Below are positions 8,684-18,510 of a stretch of DNA of 64,000 nt, piece after piece. The DNA lies in the NCBI GenBank assembly GCA_022567155.1, contig JADFHN010000005.1, positions 22,022 through 86,021 on the forward strand. The letters are read 5' to 3'. The stretch comes from Bacteroidota bacterium. GTDB lineage: Bacteria > Bacteroidota > Bacteroidia > Cytophagales > Cyclobacteriaceae. Positions within the stretch are counted from its first letter, which is position 1. Each line of letters opens with the position of its first letter. Under the pieces are notes generated by a model. It saw nothing but the letters and a program-made list of their open reading frames with translations. It ran no database searches and was not told the origin of the DNA. The translations under genes and the position numbers were made by a program.

Positions 8684-11600
8684 ATGAGATTTTTACGGTT
8701 TTTTATTTCCACGTCTTTCATGGGGATGTTACTTATACTGTTTGGGATTTCTATAGCAACGGCAACTTTCATCGAAAATGATTTTGGAACGGTAGCTGCC
8801 AAAACCGTTGTTTATAATGCAACCTGGTTTGAAGTATTACTGGTAATGCTTATTGTAAATATGGTTGGTGTGATTTTCACAAAAAAACTTTATCAGAAAT
8901 CAAAAATCCCTTCATTGCTTTTACACGTAGCTTTTATCGTAATCATTATCGGAGCAGCAATCACACGCTTTTTCGGTTTTGAAGGTATTATGCATATACG
9001 TGAAGGAGAGTCCACAAATACATATGTATCTAATGATATATATGTACAGGTTGATGTTACAAGCGGAACAGACAACTATCATTACAAGAAAAATGTCTTG
9101 TTTTCGAACCTTGTCAAAAACAAATTTAAAAAAAGTTTCGAATCCGGATCATCTTCGGTTTCTGTAGAACTCAAGGTATTTATTCCCCGGGCATCCCAGG
9201 TACTCTCCGAAGATCCTGAGGGCAGTATGTACCTGACTGTGGTGATAGCAGGCTCTGCCGGAAGGCAAAATAAGTTTGTCCGGGAAAATGAAATTGCAGA
9301 TATCGGTGGTATTCATTTAAGTTTTGGAGATACCACTCATGTGGATGATATCCATGTAATTATTGATAACGGTAACTTATTATTCAGGGCTCCGGCTCCG
9401 ATCAGCTATATATCGATGAATACGCAGGAACAGGGTGAACTGGAAAGCAATATGTTCCACCCCTTTCAGATGCGGAATCTCTATACCATAAACGACGTTA
9501 ATTTCGTTTTATCAGATTTTACACCTAATGGAAAACTGAAGCTCGTTTCTATGCCTCGGGGAGAGGGGGGAATGTATGATGCTGTGGTTTTTTCTGTTTC
9601 GGATAAAAATACCACCGAAGATGTGGTGGTGATGGGTGGTAAAGGAATTATTGGAGAACCAGCAACGATCAACATTTCCGGAACGAATGTATCGATCTCT
9701 TACGGCTCTCTTCTGGAGCAGGTACCTTTTACCATCGAACTGGTTGACTTTCAACTGGACCGATATCCAGGGTCGGAAAGCCCGGCGTCATTTGCCAGCG
9801 AAGTGATTGTTCATGATTATCAAAGGGGTATTACAAAGCCATTCCGGATTTTCATGAACAATATTCTTAATTACCGGGGATACAGATTTTTTCAGTCCTC
9901 GTACGATAAGGACGAGCTAGGCACCATCCTTTCATTGAATCATGATTTTTGGGGTACACTTATTACGTATATAGGATACGCGATGCTTGCAGCCGGGTTA
10001 ATTGCTGTTCTTTTTTCAAGAAACACTCGTTTTTCGCAATTGTCTAAACTTATCAATGAAATCCACCATAAGCGAAAATCAATAACAGCCGCTGTTGTCT
10101 TTATTATTGCCTTCGCCGGTATTAATCCAAATGCATTGGCCGTAGATCCAGGTTATAAAGCGATTGACCGGGAGCATGCCGCCCGGTTTGGTGCACTATT
10201 GTACCAGAAAAACGATGGCCGGATGGTTCCGATAAATACGCTGATAAGCGACCTGGTACGGAAAATAACCAAAAAAATCACTTGGGATGAATTGACGCCG
10301 GAGCAGGTATTCCTCGGAATGATGACTGACCCCGAAAAATGGCAGGGGACTCCGATGATCAAAGTAGGTGATGAAGGTGTAATGAAATTGCTGGGAATCA
10401 GCGGAAAATATGCCCGGTTTGACGATTTCTTTGATGCACAAGGAAATTACAAGCTCAAAAATTATGTAGATGAGGTGTTTGCGAAGAACCCATCGGAACG
10501 CTCCAGGTTCGATAAGGATATCCTTGCAGTGGACGAACGAGCCAACATTGTTTTTATGATCTATCAGGGCTCTTTTCTAAAAGTTTTTCCTATACCGGAA
10601 CATTCAGATAACAATTGGGCTTCTCCTTTTGATGACCTGACCGGGATGAACAGGGATGACTCCCTTTTCGTACGAATTGTATTCACACAATATTTTAATT
10701 TACTTGCCGAAGCAGATTCTACGGGCAATTATAAAGAAGCTGACGATATTATTATGGGAATTGGAAATTACCAGAAGCGCTACGGTGCTGATGTAATACC
10801 GCCTGCATCGAAAATAAAGTTTGAGATTTTGTATAACAAGCTGTACTTGTTCAAAAGATTGTTTCCTTATTACACTTTAGTTGGATTTATGCTGTTGATC
10901 GTGTTGTTTGTGGAACTCTTAAACCCACGTATTCAGCTACGGAAAATCATCCTTTTCCTTGGTATACTGATTATTGCAGGCTTTGCCGTACATACTGCAG
11001 GGCTGATATTAAGGTGGTATATAGCAGGCCGTGCACCGTGGAGCAATGGCTTTGAATCTATGATTTATATTGCCTGGACCGGGCTGTTGGCAGGTATTTT
11101 ATTAAGCAAGAAATCTCCGATTACTTTGTCGGTGACAGCTATTCTAGCAGGCATCATATTAATGGTGGCGCATTTAAGCTGGATGGATCCGGAAATAACA
11201 AACCTGGTGCCGGTACTGCGCTCATACTGGCTCACCATACATGTGTCGGCCATTACAGCCAGTTATGGATTTCTCGGCCTGGGAGCTTTACTGGCATTTA
11301 TGAGTCTGATCATCATGATACTCAAAAATAAAGAGAATCACTTACGGCTTGACCTTACAGTGCAGGAGTTGAGCTTCATCACAGAAATGACGCTTACCGC
11401 GGGGCTGGTGTTGCTTACCATCGGTAATTTTCTGGGTGGCGTCTGGGCCAACGAATCATGGGGCCGGTACTGGGGCTGGGACCCGAAAGAAACATGGGCG
11501 CTCACGACTATTATTGTGTATGCCTTTATTTTGCACATGCGTTTTATTCCGGGGCTCAAAGGATTCTTTGCATTCAATTTCGCTACGGTAATTGGCTTCG

Positions 11601-11839
11601 GTTCGGTGCTGATGACTTATTTCGGAGTTAATTTTTACCTGTCAGGCCTGCACTCCTACGCCCAAGGCGACCCGTTACCAATACCTACCTTTGTTTATTA
11701 TATGGTATTCACCATTGGCCTGGTGAGCTTACTGGCGTGGTTTAACGAAAACCGGAATAAGGATAAGGAACTGAAAGCTGATGTCGATACCGCGCTGTCT
11801 TCTGCAGTGATTGCAGAAAGTGAAAAATCCGTCAAATAA
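8684..11839 (+). CDS. ccsBA: Fused cytochrome c biogenesis protein CcsBA (ResB-ResC, System II)
   Basis: The 1051-residue protein fuses a ResB/CcsB half and a CcsA/ResC half, the two components of the System II haem exporter and cytochrome c synthetase in the inner membrane. The N-terminal half has four membrane segments around a large periplasmic domain (about residues 100-420). The C-terminal half (about 720-1030) is strongly hydrophobic and contains the haem-binding WWD-type motif (WANESWGRYWGWDPKETW, about 920-940), with conserved His residues nearby (for example VAHLSW and LTIHV). A poorly conserved soluble stretch (about 480-700) lies between. Fused CcsBA proteins are known in Bacteroidota and Epsilonproteobacteria. 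A MutS-like gene follows after 26 bp. Confidence 0.9.
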   Translation: MRFLRFFISTSFMGMLLILFGISIATATFIENDFGTVAAKTVVYNATWFEVLLVMLIVNMVGVIFTKKLYQKSKIPSLLLHVAFIVIIIGAAITRFFGFEGIMHIREGESTNTYVSNDIYVQVDVTSGTDNYHYKKNVLFSNLVKNKFKKSFESGSSSVSVELKVFIPRASQVLSEDPEGSMYLTVVIAGSAGRQNKFVRENEIADIGGIHLSFGDTTHVDDIHVIIDNGNLLFRAPAPISYISMNTQEQGELESNMFHPFQMRNLYTINDVNFVLSDFTPNGKLKLVSMPRGEGGMYDAVVFSVSDKNTTEDVVVMGGKGIIGEPATINISGTNVSISYGSLLEQVPFTIELVDFQLDRYPGSESPASFASEVIVHDYQRGITKPFRIFMNNILNYRGYRFFQSSYDKDELGTILSLNHDFWGTLITYIGYAMLAAGLIAVLFSRNTRFSQLSKLINEIHHKRKSITAAVVFIIAFAGINPNALAVDPGYKAIDREHAARFGALLYQKNDGRMVPINTLISDLVRKITKKITWDELTPEQVFLGMMTDPEKWQGTPMIKVGDEGVMKLLGISGKYARFDDFFDAQGNYKLKNYVDEVFAKNPSERSRFDKDILAVDERANIVFMIYQGSFLKVFPIPEHSDNNWASPFDDLTGMNRDDSLFVRIVFTQYFNLLAEADSTGNYKEADDIIMGIGNYQKRYGADVIPPASKIKFEILYNKLYLFKRLFPYYTLVGFMLLIVLFVELLNPRIQLRKIILFLGILIIAGFAVHTAGLILRWYIAGRAPWSNGFESMIYIAWTGLLAGILLSKKSPITLSVTAILAGIILMVAHLSWMDPEITNLVPVLRSYWLTIHVSAITASYGFLGLGALLAFMSLIIMILKNKENHLRLDLTVQELSFITEMTLTAGLVLLTIGNFLGGVWANESWGRYWGWDPKETWALTTIIVYAFILHMRFIPGLKGFFAFNFATVIGFGSVLMTYFGVNFYLSGLHSYAQGDPLPIPTFVYYMVFTIGLVSLLAWFNENRNKDKELKADVDTALSSAVIAESEKSVK

Positions 11840-11865
11840 TACTTTGTTGCGCCAAATATATTTAA

Positions 11866-13659
11866 GTGGCAGAAAAACAATTTTTTAAGCAACGGCATCA
11901 GAATTTTGATTCTTTAACCCGAAGCTGGCAGGGAAAGTACAAATATATTGCCTTTCTGAGGGTAGTGGTATTTCTCATTGGGTCTGTTGCCGCCATATAT
12001 TTTGCTAACAGCAGAGATGCATCGCTTATATTTTTGGCCTTGTTTATTACCGGTGCCCTATTTCTCTTTCTTGTTTCCCGCCATAATAAAATCAGGTACG
12101 AAATGGATCAGGCAAGGTTCATGGCAGAGATTAACGAGAAGGAGATAAAGCGACTGGAAGGAGACCTTTCCGGACTCGATAACGGATCAGAATTTATTGA
12201 TGACAATCATCCATACTCCTCTGATCTGGATATGTTTGGACAGCATTCATTGTATCAGTTGGTTAACCGAACATCTACCACATCCGGCCGGATAAAGATA
12301 GCATCATGGCTCAGCATTTGTGCACCCCGGAAGGAGCTTGGCCACAGACAGGAAGCTGTAAATGAACTGGCATCAGAAAACGAATGGCGGCAGGAATTCC
12401 AGGCTTCTGCCATGCACTACAGCCAGTCAGGATCAGACCTTACAGGATTTTATGATTGGCTCCATACGCCCTCCACGGTATATTCAAATACATTTCTTAA
12501 CGGGCTAAAAATTTTGCTTCCGTGTATAACACTGACGGCACTTGCAGGACTTATTTGGTTTCATTTACCTTATTACTGGTTTATCCTTTCATTATTTCTG
12601 AACGGACTGGTGTTGAGCAGGGTATTTCAACTTTTAAAAACAACCGGAGAATACACCTCAAAAAGCGTACATGATATTAAAGCTTATTATGCACTAATTA
12701 TCAAAGCAGAGCAAAAAGATTTTCGTTGCGATTATTTGCGTAAGCTTCAAAAAAACCTCGTTGAAGACAGCTTATTAGCCTCCGGTCAGATACACCTGCT
12801 TAATAGGTATCTACAATGGTTTGAAGCAAGGGCTAACAGTTTTTACTTCCTGCTAAACCTTATTTTTTTGCTCGATATCCATTTATTATCGAAAGCCGAA
12901 AGATGGAAAGAAGATAACAGTAAAAGGGTGTACGCCTGGATAGACACCATTGCCACTCTTGAAGCAGTCTGCAGTCTTGCAGGTACCTTATTTACGCATA
13001 ACGAATTTAACCTTCCTGAAATTGGCTTTGCTTATAAACTGGAGATTTCAGAAGGAGGCCATCCACTAATTGCTCGAAAAGAGCGGATTTGCAACGATTT
13101 TGTGATGGAGGAAAAAGGCACTGTTATAATAATCACCGGCTCTAATATGTCAGGTAAAAGCACATTTCTTCGAACCTTGGGCATAAACCTCGTGCTGGGT
13201 CTTGCAGGAGGGCCCGTATGTGCAAAAAAAGCGACGATCCCTTATGTCAGATTATTTTCGGGTATGCGAACAACAGATAACCTTGTAGAACATATTTCAT
13301 CTTTTTATGCAGAGCTTAAGCGTATCAGGCAACTGCTTGATTTACTTGATACATCTGAAGAACCTGTTTTTTATCTGCTGGATGAAATTTTAAAGGGGAC
13401 AAATTCTAAAGACCGGCACAAAGGTGCAGAAGCGCTCATACATCAGTTGGCTGGGAATAATTGTATAGGGTTAGTTTCTACTCACGACATTGCACTGGGT
13501 GAACTGGCTGGAAAAACAGATCATGTTTCGAACTTTAGTTTTTCAAGCAAAATTATAAATGACGAAATTGTATTTGATTACAAGATAAATCCGGGTATTT
13601 GTAAAAGCTTTAATGCCAGCAAGTTGATGGAAAATATGGGCATTATTTTTCCTTCCTGA
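11866..13659 (+). CDS. Membrane-anchored MutS-like ATPase
   Basis: The C-terminal half is a MutS-type ABC ATPase domain. It has Walker A GSNMSGKST near residue 425, a Walker B-like FYLLDEILKGTNSKDR, and a switch His (STHDIALGEL). The mismatch-recognition domain of MutS is absent. Instead there are two hydrophobic segments at about 27-70 and another pair at about 205-250, which look like membrane helices. The family is widespread in Bacteroidota and is annotated as MutS-related, with unknown function. The start is GTG at 11866, 26 bp after ccsBA, and no ATG gives a better N-terminus. Confidence 0.8.
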   Translation: MAEKQFFKQRHQNFDSLTRSWQGKYKYIAFLRVVVFLIGSVAAIYFANSRDASLIFLALFITGALFLFLVSRHNKIRYEMDQARFMAEINEKEIKRLEGDLSGLDNGSEFIDDNHPYSSDLDMFGQHSLYQLVNRTSTTSGRIKIASWLSICAPRKELGHRQEAVNELASENEWRQEFQASAMHYSQSGSDLTGFYDWLHTPSTVYSNTFLNGLKILLPCITLTALAGLIWFHLPYYWFILSLFLNGLVLSRVFQLLKTTGEYTSKSVHDIKAYYALIIKAEQKDFRCDYLRKLQKNLVEDSLLASGQIHLLNRYLQWFEARANSFYFLLNLIFLLDIHLLSKAERWKEDNSKRVYAWIDTIATLEAVCSLAGTLFTHNEFNLPEIGFAYKLEISEGGHPLIARKERICNDFVMEEKGTVIIITGSNMSGKSTFLRTLGINLVLGLAGGPVCAKKATIPYVRLFSGMRTTDNLVEHISSFYAELKRIRQLLDLLDTSEEPVFYLLDEILKGTNSKDRHKGAEALIHQLAGNNCIGLVSTHDIALGELAGKTDHVSNFSFSSKIINDEIVFDYKINPGICKSFNASKLMENMGIIFPS

Positions 13660-13725
13660 TAATCATTCGCATGGTTGTCTGATATTTTTAGTATTTTTAT
13701 TCCCGTATTTTAATTTTCAATTTCA

Positions 13726-14112
13726 ATGCTCACGAACAATCATTTTAATAACGGACTTTTATTTCTCTCTTACTTAATCATTGCCGCAGATGGAGTAATA
13801 GATGAAACGGAGGTTGATGCACTAAAAAAAATCTGCCAATACGAAGGTATATCTTTGGATTACCTTGACAATTTTATAAGGTATGCCAAAGTACTGTCTG
13901 AAAAAGAAGTATATAACAAAGGGCTGGAAGAAATATCCATGTGTGAGGATGAAGAAAAACTCCGGGCATTCGGTTGGCTCTACCGGATATCGGAAGTTGA
14001 CGGTACGGTGCATGTAAAGGAAATCAGGTTCCTTATATATTCATTAAAAAAGGCCGGAATCGATTTTGAAGATATCATTTCCGAAAAAGACAAGTTACCC
14101 GCACTTTTCTAA
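13726..14112 (+). CDS. TerB-like domain protein
   Basis: The 128-residue, mostly helical acidic protein has two TerB-like repeats: IIAADGVIDETEVDALKKI early on and RISEVDGTVHVKEIRFL later. TerB folds bind metals or act as helper domains in stress and membrane systems; the role here is unknown. It sits 66 bp after the MutS-like gene and 12 bp before purK, so it may be co-transcribed with both. There is no signal peptide, so it is probably cytosolic. Confidence 0.65.
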   Translation: MLTNNHFNNGLLFLSYLIIAADGVIDETEVDALKKICQYEGISLDYLDNFIRYAKVLSEKEVYNKGLEEISMCEDEEKLRAFGWLYRISEVDGTVHVKEIRFLIYSLKKAGIDFEDIISEKDKLPALF

Positions 14113-14124
14113 TTATTTTCCGGA

Positions 14125-15264
14125 ATGCAAAAACGCTTCACTGAAACCCGCATCGGTATTTTGGGGGGTGGTCAGTTGGGAAGAATGCTAATACAGGCGG
14201 GCATTGATTACAACCTAAGCATTGCCATCCTCGACCCTGATCCGGATGCTCCCTGCCGGGGTTTGACAAATCGTTTTACAACCGGCAAACTCACCGATTT
14301 CGAAACAGTGTACAGGTTTGGCAAAGACTGTGACATGCTTACCATTGAAATCGAGAATGTGAATGCAGAGGCGCTGAAAAAACTACAGGACGAAGGGAAG
14401 CAAGTATATCCGCAGCCGGAAATCATAAGTCTGATCCAGGATAAGGCAGCACAAAAGCTATTTTATAAAGACCACAATATTCCAACGGCGCCTTTTGAAA
14501 TTGTAAACAATGCCTCTGAAGTCCGGGCTATGAAAAGCTGGATACCGATGGTTAATAAGTTAGCGCGAGAAGGATACGACGGACGAGGAGTGCGTGTAAT
14601 AAATACACCGGAGCAGCTTGACAAAGCATTTGATGCAAAAGGGCTGATCGAACGATTTATCGAATTTGATAAAGAAATTTCAGTTATCGTAGCACAAAAC
14701 AAATCAGGAGAAATTAAATCGTTTCCTGTAGTGGAACTGGTATTTCATCCTGAACACAACCTTGTGGAATACCTGTTTTCACCGGCCGATATTGCCGGTG
14801 ATATTGCCACGCGGGCAAAAGAAACTGCGGAACGTGTAATAAAGACACTTGGAATGACGGGCATTCTGTCAGTAGAAATGTTTGTTACCAGGGAGAGCGA
14901 GGTGCTTGTAAATGAGATTGCTCCCCGCACACATAACAGCGGACATCAAACCATTGAAGGTAATATCACCTCCCAGTTTGAGCAGCACTGGCGTTCCATT
15001 CTTGATATGCCTCTGGGAGATACTGAAATAGTAATACCTACTGCCATGGTAAACCTGCTTGGGGAGGAGGGCTATAATGGCGTGGCCAGGTTTAAGGGTA
15101 TCAATGAAGTACTTGCAATTGAAGGAACTCATGTACATTTGTACGGGAAACGGGTTACCAGGCCTTTCAGAAAGATGGGGCATGTTACTATTACAGACAG
15201 GGATATCGAAAACCTGAAAGCTAAAGTTGAATTTGTTAAGAAAACGTTAAAAGTAATATCATGA
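14125..15264 (+). CDS. purK: 5-(carboxyamino)imidazole ribonucleotide synthase
   Basis: PurK makes N5-CAIR from AIR, ATP and bicarbonate in purine synthesis. The 379-residue protein has the N-terminal nucleotide-binding start RIGILGGGQLGRM, then ATP-grasp motifs (KLAREGYDGRGV, ERFIEFDKEISVIVA) and the VNEIAPRTHNSGHQTIE segment near 270-285. Its end overlaps purE by 4 bp (ATGA), a sign of translational coupling. Confidence 0.97.
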   Translation: MQKRFTETRIGILGGGQLGRMLIQAGIDYNLSIAILDPDPDAPCRGLTNRFTTGKLTDFETVYRFGKDCDMLTIEIENVNAEALKKLQDEGKQVYPQPEIISLIQDKAAQKLFYKDHNIPTAPFEIVNNASEVRAMKSWIPMVNKLAREGYDGRGVRVINTPEQLDKAFDAKGLIERFIEFDKEISVIVAQNKSGEIKSFPVVELVFHPEHNLVEYLFSPADIAGDIATRAKETAERVIKTLGMTGILSVEMFVTRESEVLVNEIAPRTHNSGHQTIEGNITSQFEQHWRSILDMPLGDTEIVIPTAMVNLLGEEGYNGVARFKGINEVLAIEGTHVHLYGKRVTRPFRKMGHVTITDRDIENLKAKVEFVKKTLKVIS

Positions 15265-15782
15265 CCGCTCCAAAAGTCGGGATTATTATGGGCAGCAAAT
15301 CAGATCTGAAAGTAATGTCAGAGGCTGCTGAAATACTTGAGGAACTCAACATACCTTTTGAAGTTACTATTGTTTCGGCACACCGCACCCCACATCGCAT
15401 GATCAAATATGCCGAAGAGGCAAGGGAAAGAGGATTGAAAGTAATCATTGCCGGAGCCGGAGGCGCAGCACACCTGCCGGGAATGGTGGCCTCTCTGACA
15501 ACCTTACCGGTAGTTGGAGTACCCATAAAATCCCGGAATTCCATTGATGGATGGGATTCTATTCTGTCTATTTTGCAAATGCCAGCAGGCATTCCAGTGG
15601 CAACGGTCGCATTGGATGGAGCAAAAAATGCAGGTCTCATTGCAGCGCGCATTGTCGGAAGCTATGAAGAAGATGTTGCAGATGGATTGCGCAAATACAA
15701 GGAAGAGTTAAAAGAAAAAGTGGAAAATACTGCCCGTGACATTGAACAACATGGGTATAAGGGCGCTAAAATCGGGTTTTAG
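15261..15782 (+). CDS. purE: N5-CAIR mutase
   Basis: PurE converts N5-CAIR to CAIR, the step after PurK. The 173-residue protein shows the class I motifs GIIMGSKSDLKVM, SAHRTPHRM, AGAGGAAHLPGMVA and GVPIKSR. The ATG overlaps the purK stop. It converges on a potassium-channel pseudogene with an 18-bp gap. Confidence 0.97.
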   Translation: MTAPKVGIIMGSKSDLKVMSEAAEILEELNIPFEVTIVSAHRTPHRMIKYAEEARERGLKVIIAGAGGAAHLPGMVASLTTLPVVGVPIKSRNSIDGWDSILSILQMPAGIPVATVALDGAKNAGLIAARIVGSYEEDVADGLRKYKEELKEKVENTARDIEQHGYKGAKIGF

Positions 15783-15800
15783 ACTTAGACACCCCGTATG

Positions 15801-16860
15801 TCAGGACCTGATGTATTTCTTCCTGAATGCTGCCAGGTCATTATCATCACCTAACAAAATGAAAACACCATTCGGGCTGATTGTGACTTCCGAATGCGGG
15901 TTGAAAATAAAGTTATGTCCTTTTTCTTTATATGCGATAATTGTGGATCCGGTATTTTTCCTGATTCCCAGATGTCTGATTTTTTCGTCTCTGTATTCAT
16001 CCTTGAATTCTTCGTAATAAACTCTTCCAGAACAAAAAGCACATCAGAACCACTCAATAAATCAAGAAACCCGATCACATAAGGTTTTGTGATTAACCAG
16101 GTCATATATAACCCTCCCAGGTTGTCAGTTATAATAACATGGGTGGCTCCCGACCGGTATAGTTTGCTTACGGAGTTTTCGTCCGAAGCACGTGCAATAA
16201 TGATAACGGCATGATTTAACATACTGATAATAAGGAGTATAAAAACATTGTCGGCGTCACTTGGCAATGTGGTAATAAGCATGGAGGCTCATTCCAGACC
16301 TGCGTGTATTAATACATCATCCGCCGTTGCGCCTTCTCTCAGAATTTTAATATCCTTGTATGTTTCTGATATGGATTCGTAAACATCCGGATTTTGATCG
16401 ATGACGATAAATTCCTTGCCGTCAGCAAGAAGTTCCTCGCATGCCTTTCTGCGGTTTCGGCCAAATCCGCAAACAGTGACGTGGTTATGCGGTTTTTTCA
16501 GATCCCGTGTAGTCATATAAAATCGAAAAGCTCTCTTCGGTTCTCCTTCAAACAAATACACAGTTATGGAGGGGATCACATATTCGAATATTACTAAATT
16601 AAATACGATTTAAAAGCCGGTAAATATCATTCCGGCATTACTCAACGGTTGTACCTCCTCAAACCCTACCGTTGACAATGTGATTACAGTCATAAAAAAC
16701 GCTTCCAGAAGTGTGAAATCCTCAATTAACGTAAACCCCAGTACATCAATCAATGTGCTGGCGATGAGAAGCCCAATTGTTATATATAGCTTAGCAAGGC
16801 TCTTACTGACGATCCCGAATGATCGGTGGTTTGAATAAATCAGGACTGTTTGTATGCCGG
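15801..16860 (-). pseudogene. Potassium channel (ion-transport plus TrkA-N/TrkA-C) pseudogene with two nonsense codons and a frameshift
   Basis: Read on the minus strand, the gene starts around 16860 with a membrane helix ([20 protein letters not shown]), then a pore loop and selectivity-filter-like TVGFEE. TAA at 16610-16612 interrupts it where a Leu codon fits. The same frame resumes with ITVYLFEGEPKRAF and the NAD-binding RCK start VTVCGFGRNRRK, then ends at TGA 16289-16291 after HAGLE. It resumes again as SMLITTLPSDADN. Near 16022 the frame shifts (apparent 1-nt deletion); the correct C-terminus then reads YYEEFKDEY up to DDNDLAAFRKKYIRS with stop at 15801. No usable start codon is visible at the N-terminus. 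All domain order matches bacterial Kch-type channels. Confidence 0.85.
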
Positions 16861-17246
16861 TTGTATTGGCTTAAGATACTACTAAGCCGTTAAAAGTGAA
16901 AATAACTTCATCGAATTTAATGTGTATATGGGAATGTCAATCATACCGGGCAGGACAAGAATGATGTAATTGATACCAGAAAAGATGAGGCAGGGGTATT
17001 ATCTGAAAATCATGAATCTTAGGATAACATTTAATAGTGTTTAGTGTCTGAGATAAACCGGTAAAAGCCAACAGAAATAGATCCGGAGAGGTGCAAGTAT
17101 TTAGCTTCGAACATAAATTTTAGAGCCCATAACTGTTACTATTTGTAAGTGAGCTGTATTAATCATTACATTTATAGCATTTATCCGAATGATTTGTGAT
17201 CAGAATAACTAAATATATGTTTTTTTGTAATTATTAATTAATTGGC
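16861..17246. other. Gene-free stretch between channel pseudogene and LETM1-like gene
   Basis: These 386 bp are AT-rich and hold no open frame longer than about 30 codons and no tRNA-like cloverleaf that I could see. The last 150 bp must contain the promoter of the downstream gene, but no clean TTTG/TAnnTTTG pair was found. Confidence 0.5.
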
Positions 17247-18509
17247 ATGAAAACAGGTAAAAACGGGTGGTTAAAAGAATACCTTGATTACAGAATAAAT
17301 CATTATCACGAAGACGTCATAAAATCTTCGATTCATCCCGACTATTCCCTGTATAATTTATTGCAACCCACGGGCCTGCTTTACGGCAAACCCATCCAGG
17401 CTGAAAATCTGGATCAAACGCAGTTCACTGCACTTAATGAACACGATAGGATGGTGACTTTGCTTGCGGAGAGCCTTGTAAATGCATCATTACTATTTCA
17501 TCAGGACGAAATAAAAAATGCTGAAGATTTTTCCCGGATATTATTTAAAACTGTTGCCAATATCACCGACTTCTATAACAAGGTATATCCTGAAATAGCG
17601 GTCAACACCAAAACTTTATTTGGCAAACAGATATCAACATTGGAAACCACGGAAAAAATTCTTGAAAGGCGTCTGGCGGGAATGTCTGAAAGTTCAGATA
17701 GTTTTTGGGTTCATTTTTTTTATAATACCCTTGTATTTCTGGACATCTACTTATTTGGACAATGGATTCATACTGGCAATGGAGAAGTTTTAACAGCATT
17801 TTTCATACAGGAGAAGGAGGAGCTCAGATTAACAATTATAAAAATAATGGTTGCTGCGGCGTATGCCAATAATATTTTAGAACTGGAAGAAAAGAAAATA
17901 TTTGAATATTTGCTTCAAGCAGCACAACTGTCGGGCAAAACGACGAAAGATGCAAAAAAGTACCTGGAACAGGGCGTCCAGGTGGAAGAGATAACACTGC
18001 CTCAGAACAACTCCTGGCTGTTGAAAAAATATTTTCTGGAAATTGCCATAATCACCGTATGGGCTGATCGCGTAGTTGATGACAAGGAATTGGCGTTTCT
18101 AAAAAGGTTAAACAGTCATCTTGGTTTTTTTGATGATGACCTTGATAAAAGTATGATGGCTATTGAGAGCTTTGTACTGGAACATTGGCAGGAAATGGGA
18201 GAACTTCAGTCGAAAAAAAGTTTTGATGTGTTGGGCAAGGAGTTCGAAGAAAAGGTCTTAAAAATAACGAAACGAAATGAAAACCGGATACGGCAGGAAA
18301 TTAAAGTAAGTGAAAAAATCACCAGACTAATCCGAAAATACCAGAACAATGACCTCTCTGATGAAGATGCCGAAAGGCTCAGAAATATGCTGATGAACAT
18401 CCTGCAAAATCTCCCGGCTTTTGGGTTTATTGCATTGCCTGACACCTACATGACTCTGCCGCTGTTGTTTAAAATACTTCCGGAAGATATTATAAACACA
18501 CCCCGCTGA
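17247..18509 (+). CDS. LETM1/TerB-like conserved protein
   Basis: The 420-residue helical protein has no signal peptide. Its middle (about 185-310) resembles TerB-like helical repeats (IMVAAAYANNILELEEKKIFEYLL, IITVWADRVVDDKELAFLKRL). Its C-terminus (LPAFGFIALPDTYMTLPLLFKILPEDI) resembles the LETM1 ribosome-binding-like motif. Bacteroidota homologues are, as I recall, called LETM1-related biofilm-associated proteins; I could not verify that. Function is unknown. The stop codon is 1 bp from the stop of a convergent lipoprotein gene. Confidence 0.6.
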   Translation: MKTGKNGWLKEYLDYRINHYHEDVIKSSIHPDYSLYNLLQPTGLLYGKPIQAENLDQTQFTALNEHDRMVTLLAESLVNASLLFHQDEIKNAEDFSRILFKTVANITDFYNKVYPEIAVNTKTLFGKQISTLETTEKILERRLAGMSESSDSFWVHFFYNTLVFLDIYLFGQWIHTGNGEVLTAFFIQEKEELRLTIIKIMVAAAYANNILELEEKKIFEYLLQAAQLSGKTTKDAKKYLEQGVQVEEITLPQNNSWLLKKYFLEIAIITVWADRVVDDKELAFLKRLNSHLGFFDDDLDKSMMAIESFVLEHWQEMGELQSKKSFDVLGKEFEEKVLKITKRNENRIRQEIKVSEKITRLIRKYQNNDLSDEDAERLRNMLMNILQNLPAFGFIALPDTYMTLPLLFKILPEDIINTPR

Positions 18510-18510
18510 T

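Noticed and set aside
15236..15652. 138-codon minus-strand frame opposite purE
   Set aside because: It lies fully within the well-conserved purE gene on the other strand.
16867..17246. Possible tRNA or small RNA in the gap upstream of the LETM1-like gene
   Set aside because: I could not find a T-loop consensus, CCA end or paired acceptor arms; no convincing structure was seen.
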